Of a stretch of 64,000 nt of DNA, positions 38,236 through 48,256 are shown piece after piece. Each line of letters begins with the position of its first letter. The first letter of the stretch is position 1. A model generated the notes under the pieces. It ran no database searches, was not told the DNA's origin, and was given only the letters and a program-made list of their open reading frames with translations. The stretch comes from Bordetella pseudohinzii. Lineage in GTDB: Bacteria > Pseudomonadota > Gammaproteobacteria > Burkholderiales > Burkholderiaceae_B. The position numbers were made by a program, and so were the translations under genes. The stretch is taken from assembly GCF_000657795.2 (NCBI RefSeq), contig NZ_JHEP02000014.1, forward strand, positions 1-64,000. The letters are read 5' to 3'.

Positions 38236-39975
38236 ATGAGCAAGCGCAAGCCCTCCCGGCAAGGCATCTCCGCCCTGGACACGGCGGCCAAGGCGGCGCT
38301 TGCGCGCTGGACCGGCTCGCTCTCGCCGGCGGCGGGGCTGCTGGCCTGGACCGATTGGGCCGCCCACCTCGCCAACGCCCCCGGCAAACGCATGGCGCTG
38401 GCCGAGCTGGCCCTGCGCCAGACCGGCCAGCTGGCCCAATACCTGGGACAAACCGCCCTGCCGCCCACGGCCGGCGCGGCCCCCGCGCCGGCCCCGGATC
38501 GCCGCTTTGCCGATCCGGCCTGGCAGCAATGGCCCTTCAATATCTATCAGCAGCAGTTCCTGCTCGCGCAGCAATGGTGGGAAGCCGCCACGCGCGAGGT
38601 GCCGGGCGTCGAGCCGCACCATGCGCAGGTGGCCGCCTTCGCCGCGCGCCAATGGCTGGACATGCTCTCGCCCGGCAACACCCTCTGGACCAATCCCGTC
38701 GTCCTGCGCCAGACCTGGGAGGAAGGCGGCGCCAACCTGGCGCGCGGCGCGCGCAATGCCGTCGAGGACGCCCTGCGCGAACTCGGCCGCCAGCCGCCAG
38801 CCGGCGCCGAACACTTCCGGCCCGGCAAGGAAGTCGCCGTCACGCCCGGCAAGGTGGTGTTCCGCAACCGCCTGATCGAACTGCTCCAGTACGCGCCCGC
38901 CACCGAAACCGTCCATCCCGAGCCGGTGCTCATCGTGCCGGCCTGGATCATGAAGTACTACATCCTGGACCTCTCCCCGCACAATTCGCTCGTGCGCTAT
39001 CTGGTCAGCCAGGGCTATACCGTGTTCTGTGTTTCCTGGAAGAATCCCGACGCCTCCTACCGCGACCTGGGCATGGACGAGTATCTGGACGAAGGCATCC
39101 AGGCCGCGCTGGCGGCCGTGGGCGCCATCGTCCCGGGCCAGCGGGTGCACGCCACCGGCTATTGCCTGGGCGGCACGCTGCTGGCCATCGCCGCGGCGGC
39201 GATGGCGCGCGATGGCGACGAGCGGCTGGCCAGCCTGTCGCTGTTCACCGCCCAGACCGATTTCAGCGAACCCGGCGAGCTGGGCCTGTTCATCGATGAA
39301 AGCCAGGTCAGCATGCTGGAGGCGCAGATGGCGCGCACCGGCTATCTGCGCGCCGGCCAGATGGCGGGCGCCTTCCAGATGCTGCGCCCCTACGACCTGT
39401 TGTGGTCGCGCATGGTCAATGATTATCTGCTCGGCCGGCGCCGCCCCATGTCCGACCTCATGGCCTGGAACGCCGACGCCACGCGCATGCCCGCGCGCAT
39501 GCACGGCCAATACCTGCGCCGCCTCTTCCTGGACAACGACCTGGCGCAGAACCGCTACGAAGTGGGCGGCCGGCCCGTCATGCTCGGCGACCTGCGCCTG
39601 CCCATTTTCTCGGTCGGCACCGAAACCGACCACGTCGCGCCCTGGCGCTCGGTCTACAAGCTGCACTACCTGAGCCCCGCGCCGCTGACCTTCGTGCTGA
39701 CCAGCGGCGGCCACAACGCCGGCATCGTGAGCGAGCCCGGCCATCCGCGCCGCGCCTATCGCATCCTGTGCCGGGCGGCCAACCAGCCCAGCCTCACCGC
39801 CGACGACTGGCTGGCCCAGGTGCCCCAGCAGGAGGGCTCCTGGTGGCCGGCCTGGGTGCAATGGCTGGACAGCCAGTCCGGCCCGGCCCGCGCCAAGCCG
39901 CCCGGCATGGGCGCGCCGCGCCGCAAGTTCCCGGTCCTGGGCGACGCGCCCGGCACCTATGTGTTGGAGAAGTGA
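38236..39975 (+). CDS. phaC: Class I poly(3-hydroxyalkanoate) synthase
   Basis: The 579-residue enzyme polymerises R-3-hydroxyacyl-CoA, chiefly 3-hydroxybutyryl-CoA, on PHB granules. The C-terminal alpha/beta-hydrolase domain carries the synthase box 'GYCLGGTLL' with Cys 310, Asp 465 ('TETDHVAPW') and His 493 ('TSGGHNAGI') as catalytic triad; length and spacing fit class I. The N-terminal domain has 'WPFNIYQQQFLLAQQWW'. Unusually, it is followed directly by an outer-membrane factor gene, not by phaA/phaB. It leads a run of seven further codirectional genes ending in phaB, preceded by a TetR-type operator. Confidence 0.95.
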   Translation: MSKRKPSRQGISALDTAAKAALARWTGSLSPAAGLLAWTDWAAHLANAPGKRMALAELALRQTGQLAQYLGQTALPPTAGAAPAPAPDRRFADPAWQQWPFNIYQQQFLLAQQWWEAATREVPGVEPHHAQVAAFAARQWLDMLSPGNTLWTNPVVLRQTWEEGGANLARGARNAVEDALRELGRQPPAGAEHFRPGKEVAVTPGKVVFRNRLIELLQYAPATETVHPEPVLIVPAWIMKYYILDLSPHNSLVRYLVSQGYTVFCVSWKNPDASYRDLGMDEYLDEGIQAALAAVGAIVPGQRVHATGYCLGGTLLAIAAAAMARDGDERLASLSLFTAQTDFSEPGELGLFIDESQVSMLEAQMARTGYLRAGQMAGAFQMLRPYDLLWSRMVNDYLLGRRRPMSDLMAWNADATRMPARMHGQYLRRLFLDNDLAQNRYEVGGRPVMLGDLRLPIFSVGTETDHVAPWRSVYKLHYLSPAPLTFVLTSGGHNAGIVSEPGHPRRAYRILCRAANQPSLTADDWLAQVPQQEGSWWPAWVQWLDSQSGPARAKPPGMGAPRRKFPVLGDAPGTYVLEK

Positions 39976-39979
39976 AAAC

Positions 39980-41422
39980 ATGACCCGCCGCCTGCTCAGT
40001 CTTGCGATCAGCGCCAGCCTGCTTTCGGGCTGCATGTCGCTGGCGCCGGAACACACGCGCCCGCCCCTGCCCGTGGCCGCCACCTTCCCGCAGCCCGGCG
40101 CCCCGGTCAGCGAGACCGTGCCGGCGGCCGCCGTGGATTGGCAGTCTTTCTATACCGACCCCGAGCTGCGCGGCCTGATCGCGCGCGCCCTGATCAACAA
40201 CCGCGACCTGCGCATGGCCGTGCTGCGCGTCGAAGAGGCGCGCGCCGCCTATGGCATCCAGCGCGCCGATCAATTCCCCACCCTGGGCGTGGGGGCCGAC
40301 TTTCTGCGCCAGCGCAGCCCGGGCGACCTCAGCTTCACCGGCGAGCCGCTGACCGCCTCGCAATACCAGGTCGGCGTCGGCCTGGCCTCCTGGGAACTGG
40401 ACTTCTGGGGCCGGGTGCGCAATCTCAAGGACGCCGCGCTGGAGAACTACCTGGCCACCGACGCGGCGCGCCAGGCCGCCACCCTGTCGCTCATCGCGCA
40501 GGTGGCCGACAGCTATCTCACCCTGCGCGAGCTCGACGAACGCCTGGCCCTCACGCGCGCCACCATCGCCAGCCGCGAAGAATCGCTGCGCATTTTCCGC
40601 CGCCGCTACGAGGTCGGCGCGATCTCCAAGCTGGACCTGACCCAGGTCGAAACGCTGTGGCAGCAGGCCAAGGCGCTGGGCGCCGAACTGGAACGCACGC
40701 GGGCCGCCCAGGCCCAGGCCCTGCAGGAACTCGTCGGCCAGCCCATCAGCCTGCCCGAGGCGCGCACGGCCCTGGATGACGATGCGCTCATGCGCGAGCT
40801 GCCGGCCGGGCTGCCCTCGGATCTGCTGACCAACCGCCCCGACATCGTGGCCGCCGAACATCAGCTCAAGGCCAACAATGCCAATATCGGCGCCGCGCGC
40901 GCGGCCTTCCTGCCGCAGATCACGCTCACCGGCGCCTTCGGCACCGCCAGCAGCCAGCTCGGCGGCCTGTTCGAGGGCGGCAGCCTGGCCTGGAATTTCG
41001 CGCCCAGCCTCAACCTGCCCATCTTCGACGCCGGCCGCCGCCAGGCCAATCTCGAACTGGCCCAGGCGCGCCAGCAGCAGGCCGTGGCGCAATACGAAAA
41101 GAGCATCCAGACCGCCTTCCGCGAAGTCGCCGACGCCTTGTCGGCCCGCTATTGGCTGGCCGAGCAGGTCAAGGTCCTGCACGCCACGGTCGACGCCCAG
41201 GCCGAACGCGAGCGCCTGGCCCGCCTGCGCTATGACCACGGCGCCTCGCCCTTTCTCGAAGTGCTCGACGCCCAGCGCGACCTGCTGGAAGCCCAGCAGC
41301 AATGGGTACGCACCCGGCGCGCGCTGCTGTCCAGCCAGGTGGCGCTGTACGCGGCCCTGGGCGGCGGCACCCATGCCCAGCCCGTCGAGGCCGCCGAGCC
41401 CGCCACCACCGAACATCCGTAA
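39980..41422 (+). CDS. Outer-membrane efflux lipoprotein (NodT/OprM family, TolC fold)
   Basis: The 480-residue protein has a lipoprotein signal ('LAISASLLSGC'), then two OEP domains with long coiled helices ('DLRMAVLRVEEARAAYGIQ', 'RRQANLELAQARQQQAVAQYEK') and 'LPSDLLTNRPDIVAAEHQLKANNANIGAARAAFLPQI', the NodT-family signature. It would form the outer-membrane duct of the exporter encoded by the next three genes. The start at 39980 lies 5 nt after the phaC stop, so the genes are co-transcribed. Confidence 0.93.
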   Translation: MTRRLLSLAISASLLSGCMSLAPEHTRPPLPVAATFPQPGAPVSETVPAAAVDWQSFYTDPELRGLIARALINNRDLRMAVLRVEEARAAYGIQRADQFPTLGVGADFLRQRSPGDLSFTGEPLTASQYQVGVGLASWELDFWGRVRNLKDAALENYLATDAARQAATLSLIAQVADSYLTLRELDERLALTRATIASREESLRIFRRRYEVGAISKLDLTQVETLWQQAKALGAELERTRAAQAQALQELVGQPISLPEARTALDDDALMRELPAGLPSDLLTNRPDIVAAEHQLKANNANIGAARAAFLPQITLTGAFGTASSQLGGLFEGGSLAWNFAPSLNLPIFDAGRRQANLELAQARQQQAVAQYEKSIQTAFREVADALSARYWLAEQVKVLHATVDAQAERERLARLRYDHGASPFLEVLDAQRDLLEAQQQWVRTRRALLSSQVALYAALGGGTHAQPVEAAEPATTEHP

Positions 41423-41436
41423 CGAGGTCCCCCAAG

Positions 41437-42498
41437 ATGAACGCCCGCAAATACCTGCCCTTGGCCATCGTCGCCGTCGTGGCCTTGCTCGGCTACTACG
41501 GTTGGCGCACCCTGAACGACCGCGGTCCCGGCGAGGGCTTTGTCAGCGGCAATGGCCGCATCGAAGCCACCGAGATCGACGTGGCGACCAAGCTGGCCGG
41601 CCGCGTCGAGGACGTGCTGGTCAATGAGGGCGCCTTCGTCAAGGCCGGCGAGCCCCTGGCCCGCATGCAGATCGACACCCTGAACGCCCAGCGCGAAGAG
41701 GCGCGCGCCCAGCACCAGCAGGCCATCAACGCCGCGGCCAGCGCGCGCGCGCAGATCGCCTTGCGCCAAAGCGACAAGGTCGCCGCCCAGGCCGTGGTGG
41801 TGCAACGCGAGAGCGAACTGGACGCCGCGCGCCGCCGCCTGGCGCGTTCGCAGACGCTGTCCAAGGAAGGCGCCTCCTCCATCCAGGAGCTGGACGATGA
41901 CCGCGCGCGCATGAAGAGCGCCGAGGCCGCCGTCGCCGCGGCCCGCGCCCAGGTGGCCGCCGCCGACGCCGCCATCCAGGCCGCCCAGGCCGAAGAAGTC
42001 GGCGCGCGCTCGGCCATCGCCGCCGCCGATGCCACCATCGCCCGCATCCAGGCCGACATCGTCGACAGCGAGCTGCGCGCCCCGCGCGACGGCCGCGTGC
42101 AATACCGCGTCGCCCAGCCCGGCGAAGTGCTGGGCGCCGGCGGCAAAGTCCTCAACCTGGTGGACCTCTCCGATGTCTACATGACCTTCTTCCTGCCCGA
42201 GCAGGCGGCCGGCCGCGTGGCGCTGGGCACCGAAGTGCATATCGTGCTGGATGCCGCGCCCCAATACGTCATCCCCGCCTCGGTCAGCTTCGTGGCCAGC
42301 ACCGCCCAATTCACGCCCAAGACCGTGGAGACGGCCAGCGAGCGCCAGAAGCTCATGTTCCGCGTCAAGGCCCAGATCAGCCCGGAACTGCTGCAGAAAC
42401 ACCTGACCCAGGTCAAGACCGGCCTGCCCGGCGTGGCCTGGATCAAGCTGGACCCCGATGCCAAGTGGCCCGCCAATCTTGAAGTCAAGGTGCCCTGA
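41437..42498 (+). CDS. HlyD-family periplasmic adaptor (membrane fusion protein, YhiI-like)
   Basis: The 353-residue protein has one N-terminal membrane helix ('[16 protein letters not shown]'), a biotinyl-lipoyl hairpin half ('[20 protein letters not shown]'), a long Ala/Gln/Glu-rich coiled coil at about 85-210, the second lipoyl half ('[19 protein letters not shown]') and a beta-barrel ('[18 protein letters not shown]'). It bridges inner-membrane ABC transporter and outer-membrane factor. Its stop overlaps the next start (ATGs within TGATG), implying coupled translation. Confidence 0.93.
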   Translation: MNARKYLPLAIVAVVALLGYYGWRTLNDRGPGEGFVSGNGRIEATEIDVATKLAGRVEDVLVNEGAFVKAGEPLARMQIDTLNAQREEARAQHQQAINAAASARAQIALRQSDKVAAQAVVVQRESELDAARRRLARSQTLSKEGASSIQELDDDRARMKSAEAAVAAARAQVAAADAAIQAAQAEEVGARSAIAAADATIARIQADIVDSELRAPRDGRVQYRVAQPGEVLGAGGKVLNLVDLSDVYMTFFLPEQAAGRVALGTEVHIVLDAAPQYVIPASVSFVASTAQFTPKTVETASERQKLMFRVKAQISPELLQKHLTQVKTGLPGVAWIKLDPDAKWPANLEVKVP

Positions 42499-45230
42499 TG
42501 GACGCGCCTGTCGCCCGGCTGGAGCATGTCACCCTGCGCTACGGCAAGACCGTCGCGCTGGATGACCTGAGCCAGGACATCCCGGCCGGCCGCATGGTCG
42601 GCCTCATCGGCCCGGACGGCGTGGGCAAGTCCAGCATGCTGGCCCTGGTGGCCGGCTCGCGCGCCGTGCAGCAGGGCAAGGTCACCGTGCTGGGCGGCGA
42701 TATGGCCGATGCGCGCCATCGCGACCAGGTCTGCCCGCGCATCGCCTACATGCCCCAGGGCCTGGGCAAGAATCTCTACCCCACGCTCTCGGTCGAGGAA
42801 AACCTGCAGTTCTTCGGCCGCCTCTTCGGCCACGACGCGGGCGAGCGCCGCCGCCGCATCGACGATCTCACGCGCGCCACCGGCCTGGCCCCCTTCCTGG
42901 ACCGGCCGGCCGGCAAGCTGTCCGGCGGCATGAAGCAGAAACTGGGCCTGTGCTGCGCGCTTATCCACGACCCGGACTTGCTCATCCTGGATGAACCCAC
43001 CACCGGCGTCGATCCCTTGGCCCGCGCCCAGTTCTGGGATCTCATCAACCATATCCGCAAGGACCGCCAGGCCATGAGCGTCATTGTCGCCACGGCCTAT
43101 ATGGACGAGGCGCAGGGCTTTGACTGGCTGATCGCCATGGACGCCGGCCGCATCCTGGCCACGGGCACGCCGGCCGAACTGCTGAGCGCCACCCACAGCG
43201 ACTCGCTGGAGGAAGCCTTTATCGCGCTGCTTCCGGAAGAGAAAAAACGCGGCCACCAGCCGGTCGAAATCCATCCCCTGGACGTCGATGAGCAGGCCGA
43301 GATCGCCATCGAAGCGCGTGATCTCACCATGCGCTTTGGCGATTTCGTGGCCGTGGACCACGTCAACTTCCGCATCCGCCGCGGCGAGATTTTCGGCTTC
43401 CTCGGATCCAACGGCTGCGGCAAGTCCACCACCATGAAGATGCTGACCGGCCTGCTGCCCGCCAGCGAAGGCCAGGCCTGGCTGTTCGGCAACGAGGTGG
43501 ACCCGCGCGACCTCGATACGCGCCGCCGGGTGGGCTATATGTCGCAGGCCTTCTCGCTGTATGGCGAACTGACCGTGCGCCAGAACCTGGTGCTGCACGC
43601 GCGCCTGTTCCATGTCCCCGAGGCCGACATCCCCGACCGCGTCCAGGAGATGGTCGAGCGCTTCGACCTGGCCAATGCCCTGGATACGCTGCCCGACAAC
43701 CTGCCGCTGGGCGTGCGCCAGCGCCTCTCGCTGGCCGTGGCCATGGTGCACAAGCCCGAGCTGCTGATTCTCGACGAGCCGACCTCGGGCGTGGACCCCG
43801 TGGCGCGCGACAACTTCTGGCGCCTGCTGATCGCGCTGTCGCGCCAGGACCAGGTCACCATCTTCATCTCCACCCACTTCATGAACGAGGCCCAGCGCTG
43901 CGACCGCATCTCGCTCATGCACGCCGGCCGGGTGCTGGTCAGCGACACGCCCGAGGCCATCACCCGCGAACGCGGCTCGGCCACCCTCGAAGAAGCCTTC
44001 ATCGACTATCTGGTGGAGGCCGGCGCCGGCACCAAGCCGCAGGACGACGAGCAGGCCGCCGCCGAGCTCACCGCGCAGGAGCCGCCCAAGACACGCCGCC
44101 TGAAGGGTTTTCACTTCAGCCGCGCGGCCAGTTATATGTGGCGTGAGTCGCTGGAGCTGCAGCGCGACCCCGTGCGCGCCACCCTGGCCCTGGTCGGCTC
44201 GCTCATCCTGATGTGCGTCATGGGCCTGGGCATCAGCATGGATGTCGAAGACCTGCACTACGCGGTCCTGGACCGCGACCAGAGCAGCCTGAGCCACAAC
44301 TATGCGCTCAATCTGTCGGGCTCGCGCTACTTCATCGAGCGCCCGCCCATCACCGACTATGCCGAAATGGACCGCCGCATGCGCAATGGCGAGCTTTCCC
44401 TGGCCATCGAGATCCCCCCGGGCTTCGCGCGCGATGTGCAGCGCGGCAAGGATGCGCAGATCGGCGTCTGGATCGACGGCGCCATGCCGCAGCGCGCCGA
44501 GACGGTGCGCGGCTATGTCCAGGGCATGCACCAGGGCTGGCTGCTGGACCAGGCGCGGCAGCACTATGGCTCCTCGGCCCACCTGCCGGTCAGCATCGAA
44601 TCGCGCTTTCGCTACAACCCCGATGTGCGCAGCCTGCCGGCCATGGTGCCCGCCGTCATCCCCTTGCTGCTGCTGATGATGCCGGCCATGCTGACCGCCC
44701 TGGCCGTGGTGCGCGAAAAAGAGCTGGGCTCCATCATCAACCTCTACGTGACGCCGGTCACGCGGCTGGAGTTCCTGCTGGGCAAGCAGGCGCCCTACGT
44801 CGCCCTGGCCATGCTCAACTTCCTGCTCATGGTGCTGCTGGCCGTCACCGTGTTCGACGTGCCCATCACCGGCAGCTTCATCACTTTGCTGCTGGGCGCG
44901 CTGATCTATAGCGTGATCGCCACCGCCATCGGCCTGTTGGCCTCGACCTTCACGCGCAGCCAGATCGCCGCCCTGTTCTTCACCATGATGGGCACCATGG
45001 TCCCGGCGGTGCAGTTCGCCGGCCTGATCAACCCCGTGTCCTCGCTGGAGGGCGGCGGACGCCTGATCGGCCAGATCTATCCGGCCACCCATATGCTGAC
45101 CATCACGCGCGGCGTCTTCAGCAAGGCCCTGCACCTGAACGATCTGTACAGCTCCTTCTGGCCGCTGCTCCTCGCCGTGCCCATCATCCTGGGCGCCTCG
45201 GTCTGGCTGCTGAAGAAGCAGGAGAGCTGA
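42498..45230 (+). CDS. ABC exporter fusion: two ATP-binding domains plus ABC-2 permease (RbbA/YhiH-like)
   Basis: The 910-residue protein carries two nucleotide-binding domains and a membrane domain. NBD1 has Walker A 'GPDGVGKSS', signature '[10 protein letters not shown]' and Walker B '[13 protein letters not shown]'. NBD2 (from about residue 270) has '[10 protein letters not shown]', the degenerate signature '[10 protein letters not shown]' and '[13 protein letters not shown]'. From about 545 there is an ABC-2 permease with an N-terminal helix, a large periplasmic loop and five C-terminal helices ('[22 protein letters not shown]' onward). It resembles the E. coli RbbA/YhiH layout. With the adaptor, the duct and a second permease it forms a full tripartite ABC exporter. 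Confidence 0.93.
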   Translation: MDAPVARLEHVTLRYGKTVALDDLSQDIPAGRMVGLIGPDGVGKSSMLALVAGSRAVQQGKVTVLGGDMADARHRDQVCPRIAYMPQGLGKNLYPTLSVEENLQFFGRLFGHDAGERRRRIDDLTRATGLAPFLDRPAGKLSGGMKQKLGLCCALIHDPDLLILDEPTTGVDPLARAQFWDLINHIRKDRQAMSVIVATAYMDEAQGFDWLIAMDAGRILATGTPAELLSATHSDSLEEAFIALLPEEKKRGHQPVEIHPLDVDEQAEIAIEARDLTMRFGDFVAVDHVNFRIRRGEIFGFLGSNGCGKSTTMKMLTGLLPASEGQAWLFGNEVDPRDLDTRRRVGYMSQAFSLYGELTVRQNLVLHARLFHVPEADIPDRVQEMVERFDLANALDTLPDNLPLGVRQRLSLAVAMVHKPELLILDEPTSGVDPVARDNFWRLLIALSRQDQVTIFISTHFMNEAQRCDRISLMHAGRVLVSDTPEAITRERGSATLEEAFIDYLVEAGAGTKPQDDEQAAAELTAQEPPKTRRLKGFHFSRAASYMWRESLELQRDPVRATLALVGSLILMCVMGLGISMDVEDLHYAVLDRDQSSLSHNYALNLSGSRYFIERPPITDYAEMDRRMRNGELSLAIEIPPGFARDVQRGKDAQIGVWIDGAMPQRAETVRGYVQGMHQGWLLDQARQHYGSSAHLPVSIESRFRYNPDVRSLPAMVPAVIPLLLLMMPAMLTALAVVREKELGSIINLYVTPVTRLEFLLGKQAPYVALAMLNFLLMVLLAVTVFDVPITGSFITLLLGALIYSVIATAIGLLASTFTRSQIAALFFTMMGTMVPAVQFAGLINPVSSLEGGGRLIGQIYPATHMLTITRGVFSKALHLNDLYSSFWPLLLAVPIILGASVWLLKKQES

Positions 45231-45233
45231 ACC

Positions 45234-46361
45234 ATGGGCCGACATCTCGCCAACATCTACCGCCTGGGCGTCAAGGAATTGTGGAGCCTGGCGCGCGACC
45301 CCATGATGCTGATCCTGATCGTGGTGTCCTTCACCGTCATGATCTACACCGCGGCCACGGCCGTGCCGGAAAGCCTGCACAACGCGCCCATCGCCGTGGT
45401 CGACGAAGACGTCTCGCCGTTGTCGCAGCGCATCGTCTCGGCCTTCTATCCGCCGCATTTCACGCCGCCGGCCAGCGTCACGCCAGCCGAGGCCGACGCC
45501 GGCATGGACCGCGGCCTCTACACATTCTGGATCAATATCCCGCCCAACTTCCAGCGCGACGTGCTGGCCGGCCGCCCCGCCGAGATCCAGCTGAATATCG
45601 ACGCCACGCGCATGAGCCAGGCTTTCACGGGCAGCGGCTACATCCAGCAGATGATCAGCGACGAGGTCAATGCCTTCGTCAAGCGCTACCGCAAGATCGA
45701 GGCCCTGCCGGTGGACCTGGCCATACGCATGCGTTTCAACCCCAACCTGACACAATCGTGGTTTGGTGCGATGATGGAAATCATCAACAACGTCACCATG
45801 CTGTCCATCATCCTGACCGGGGCGGCACTGATCCGCGAACGCGAGCACGGCACCATAGAGCACCTCCTGGTGATGCCGGTCACGCCGACCGAAATCATGC
45901 TGGCCAAGGTCTGGTCCATGGGGCTGGTGGTGCTGGTCGCGGCCGGGCTGTCGCTCAGCTTCATTGTGCGCGGCGCGCTGCAGATCCCCATCGAGGGGTC
46001 CGTCGCCCTGTTCCTGACCGGGGCCGCGCTGCACCTGTTCGCCACCACCTCCATGGGGATCTTCATGGCCACGCTGGCGCGCAGCATGCCGCAGTTCGGC
46101 ATGCTGCTGGTGCTGGTGCTGCTGCCCCTGCAGATGCTCTCGGGCGGCAGCACGCCGCGCGAAAGCATGCCGGAGTTCGTACAGAACCTCATGCTGGCCG
46201 CCCCCACCACGCACTTCGTGGAGCTGGGCCAGGCCATTCTCTACCGCGGCGCGGGCCTGAATGTCGTATGGGCGCCTTTCCTGGCGCTGTTGATCATAGG
46301 CAGCCTGCTGTTTGCCTTTTCGCTCGGGCGTTTTCGCAAGACCCTCAGCCAGCTGGCCTGA
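45234..46361 (+). CDS. ABC-2 type permease (YhhJ-like)
   Basis: The 375-residue inner-membrane protein has an N-terminal helix ('DPMMLILIVVSFTVMIYTA'), a periplasmic domain of about 150 residues, and five or six helices in the C-terminal half including 'GTIEHLLVMPVTPTEIMLAKVWSMG', the ABC-2 signature. It begins 3 nt after the fusion gene. It probably pairs with the permease half of that protein to form the translocation path. Confidence 0.93.
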   Translation: MGRHLANIYRLGVKELWSLARDPMMLILIVVSFTVMIYTAATAVPESLHNAPIAVVDEDVSPLSQRIVSAFYPPHFTPPASVTPAEADAGMDRGLYTFWINIPPNFQRDVLAGRPAEIQLNIDATRMSQAFTGSGYIQQMISDEVNAFVKRYRKIEALPVDLAIRMRFNPNLTQSWFGAMMEIINNVTMLSIILTGAALIREREHGTIEHLLVMPVTPTEIMLAKVWSMGLVVLVAAGLSLSFIVRGALQIPIEGSVALFLTGAALHLFATTSMGIFMATLARSMPQFGMLLVLVLLPLQMLSGGSTPRESMPEFVQNLMLAAPTTHFVELGQAILYRGAGLNVVWAPFLALLIIGSLLFAFSLGRFRKTLSQLA

Positions 46362-46402
46362 ACGAGGGCCCTCCTTTTCACCTCTTATTGCAAGGACGGA
46401 TC

Positions 46403-46873
46403 ATGAAAAAAGCCACCACCTCCCCAAGCAGCCCGCCGGCGGCCTCCCTGCTGGGGGCCAATCTCGCTTATTGCCAGCGGCTGGCCGCGCTGGCCCAGGA
46501 AAGCCAGGCTCGCTGGGCCGAACTGGGTCGCCAGGTCTGGGGCGAAAACGCCAGCCGCTACCAGGCCACGCTCGCGCCCCTGGCGCAGACGCGCGACTGG
46601 CAGGACCTCGCGCCCGCCCTGGGCGACGTCGCACGCCAGCAATGGCAACAGCGCCTGAGCGCCGCCGAAGCGGTGGTGCACACCCTGCTGTCCGAGCAGA
46701 CCGCCCTGGCCGCCGGCCTGTCCGAAGCCGCCAACGCCTGGCTGCAGGACGCCGCCTGCACCTGCAACGGCCTGGCCGGCATGCCGGCCGGCAAGCTCTG
46801 GGCCAGCATGGCCGAACAGATGAGCGCCGCCACCCAATCGCTGCAAGCCGCGGGAGACAAGCATGGACGCTGA
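46403..46873 (+). CDS. Phasin-like protein
   Basis: The 156-residue soluble protein is almost wholly amphipathic helix, rich in Ala, Gln and Leu ('LLGANLAYCQRLAALAQESQARWAELGRQVW'), which is the pattern of phasins that coat PHB granules. A purine-rich AAGGACGG precedes the ATG at 46403. It overlaps the phaB start by 11 nt. Similarity to phasins is by composition, size and context, not by a strict motif; a role in linking granule and exporter operon is open. Confidence 0.75.
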   Translation: MKKATTSPSSPPAASLLGANLAYCQRLAALAQESQARWAELGRQVWGENASRYQATLAPLAQTRDWQDLAPALGDVARQQWQQRLSAAEAVVHTLLSEQTALAAGLSEAANAWLQDAACTCNGLAGMPAGKLWASMAEQMSAATQSLQAAGDKHGR

Positions 46874-47603
46874 ACGCACGGCGCTGGTGACCGGCGGCAT
46901 GGGCGCATTGGGCCAGGCCGTGGCCCATGCCCTGCACGATGCCGGGCACAAGGTCATCATCACCTGCCACCAGCAAGGCGCCGCCGTCGACGGCTGGCTG
47001 CAGGCGCAGCAGGCCGGCGGACGCGAGTTCCTGGCCTATGCCGTGGACGTGGCCGACCACGGTTCCTGCCGCCGGCTGGCCGAGGCCCTGGCCGCCGACG
47101 GCCACACAGTGGACATCCTGGTCAACAATGCCGGCGTCACGCGCGACGCCAGCCTGCGCAAGATGCGCCCCGAAGACTGGAGCGATGTCCTGCGCACCAA
47201 CCTGGACTCCATGTTCAACATGACCCAGCCCTTCGTGGACGGCATGACCACGCGCGGCTGGGGCCGCATCGTCAACATCTCCTCGGTCAATGGTTTCAAG
47301 GGCGCGTTCGGCCAGACCAACTACGCGGCGGCCAAGGCCGGCATCCACGGCTTTACCAAGTCGCTGGCGCTGGAAGTCGCGCGCAAGGGCGTCACCGTCA
47401 ATACCGTCTCGCCCGGCTACCTGGACTCGCCCATGGTGGCGGCCGTGCCGCCCGATGTGCTGCGCGACAAGGTGCTGCCCCAGATCCCGGTGGGCCGGCT
47501 GGGCAGGCCCGAAGAGATCGCCGCGCTCATCGCCTTCATATGCAGCGATCTCGCCGGCTTCATGACCGGCAGCAACGTCGCGATGAACGGCGGCCAGTAC
47601 TGA
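46863..47603 (+). CDS. phaB: Acetoacetyl-CoA reductase
   Basis: The 246-residue short-chain dehydrogenase reduces acetoacetyl-CoA to R-3-hydroxybutyryl-CoA with NADPH, supplying phaC. Visible are the cofactor loop 'VTGGMGALGQAV', 'NNAGVTRDASLRKM', the catalytic Ser in 'NISSVNGFKGAFGQTNYAAAKAG' with Tyr and Lys, and the PhaB-typical 'VNTVSPGYLDSPMV' and C-terminal 'GSNVAMNGGQY'. It is the last gene of the phaC-exporter-phasin operon; phaA (thiolase) is not present. Confidence 0.93.
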   Translation: MDAERTALVTGGMGALGQAVAHALHDAGHKVIITCHQQGAAVDGWLQAQQAGGREFLAYAVDVADHGSCRRLAEALAADGHTVDILVNNAGVTRDASLRKMRPEDWSDVLRTNLDSMFNMTQPFVDGMTTRGWGRIVNISSVNGFKGAFGQTNYAAAKAGIHGFTKSLALEVARKGVTVNTVSPGYLDSPMVAAVPPDVLRDKVLPQIPVGRLGRPEEIAALIAFICSDLAGFMTGSNVAMNGGQY

Positions 47604-47630
47604 TCCCGGGCAGGCCGCTGTTGCCTTCAG

Positions 47631-47664
47631 GGGATTTGCGCGCTGTCAAAGCCGCGCGAATCCC
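47631..47664 (+). terminator. Long hairpin downstream of phaB
   Basis: GGGATTTGCGCG and CGCGCGAATCCC pair over 12 bp with one G-U wobble around a 10-nt loop, 28 nt after the phaB stop. No T-run follows, so it may be a Rho-assisted end or an mRNA-stabilising structure of the operon. Confidence 0.45.
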
Positions 47665-47675
47665 GCTACCCTAAG

Positions 47676-47694
47676 ATGGAATTGCGGGTTCCAT
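47676..47694. promoter_or_regulatory. Inverted repeat upstream of universal stress gene
   Basis: ATGGAA-N7-TTCCAT is a perfect 6-bp inverted repeat 28-46 nt before the usp start. It could be an operator or a leader hairpin; no regulator can be named. Confidence 0.4.
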
Positions 47695-47721
47695 TCACAT
47701 AACACTCACACAGAGGTTGCC

Positions 47722-48150
47722 ATGCTGAAGATTCTTGTCCCCATTGACGGTTCCGAATGCGCGCTGCGCGCGCTCAATGACGCCATCGGCCTGGCTAAGG
47801 AAAGCAGCGGCGGCGCGGAAATCCATCTGCTCAACGTGCAGGTGCCCATCGTCTCTGGCCACGCCAAGATGTTCCTGAGCAAGGAAACCATCGACGCCTA
47901 TTACAAGGCCGAAAGCGACGAGGCGCTGGCCGCGGCCGTGGCCGCCGCCAAGGCGTCGGGCATCGCCTTCCATGCCGAGATGCGCAATGGCCAGTTCGGC
48001 GAAACCATCGCCAACTACGCCAAGGAAAAACACTGCGACCGCATCGTCATGGGCACGCGCGGCCTGGGCGCCGTGGGCGGCCTGGTGCTGGGCTCGGTGG
48101 CCCAGAAGGTCATCCACCTCTCGCCGGTGCCCGTGACCCTGGTCAAGTAA
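47722..48150 (+). CDS. Universal stress protein (UspA family)
   Basis: The 142-residue cytosolic protein has the Usp alpha/beta fold with the ATP-binding C-terminal motif 'MGTRGLGAVGGLVLGSVAQKVIHLSPVPVTLV' (G-2x-G-9x-G-S/T type). N-terminal 'ILVPIDGSECALRAL' fits the family. It has its own promoter region after the phaB hairpin and its own terminator, so it is probably a separate unit. ATP-binding Usps are induced in stasis and stress. Confidence 0.93.
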   Translation: MLKILVPIDGSECALRALNDAIGLAKESSGGAEIHLLNVQVPIVSGHAKMFLSKETIDAYYKAESDEALAAAVAAAKASGIAFHAEMRNGQFGETIANYAKEKHCDRIVMGTRGLGAVGGLVLGSVAQKVIHLSPVPVTLVK

Positions 48151-48170
48151 GGTCACCCGGCAGCAGACCC

Positions 48171-48196
48171 AGCGGGCTTCGGCCCGCTTTGTGCTT
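48171..48196 (+). terminator. Rho-independent terminator of usp
   Basis: AGCGGGC-TTCG-GCCCGCT forms a stable 7-bp stem with a UUCG tetraloop, followed by TTGTGCTTT, 20 nt after the usp stop. Confidence 0.75.
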
Positions 48197-48256
48197 TCTG
48201 GCCCCCGGTCCAGCCTGTCGCCGGCTTGCGACCGCTCCCGGTGATGTGAAATATTT

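Noticed and set aside
42177-46214. Very long antisense open frame (about 1345 codons) opposite the ABC exporter genes
   Set aside because: Its translation is rich in His, Gln, Gly and Arg without any domain, and it is exactly antisense to genes with clear motifs. It results from high GC at third positions.
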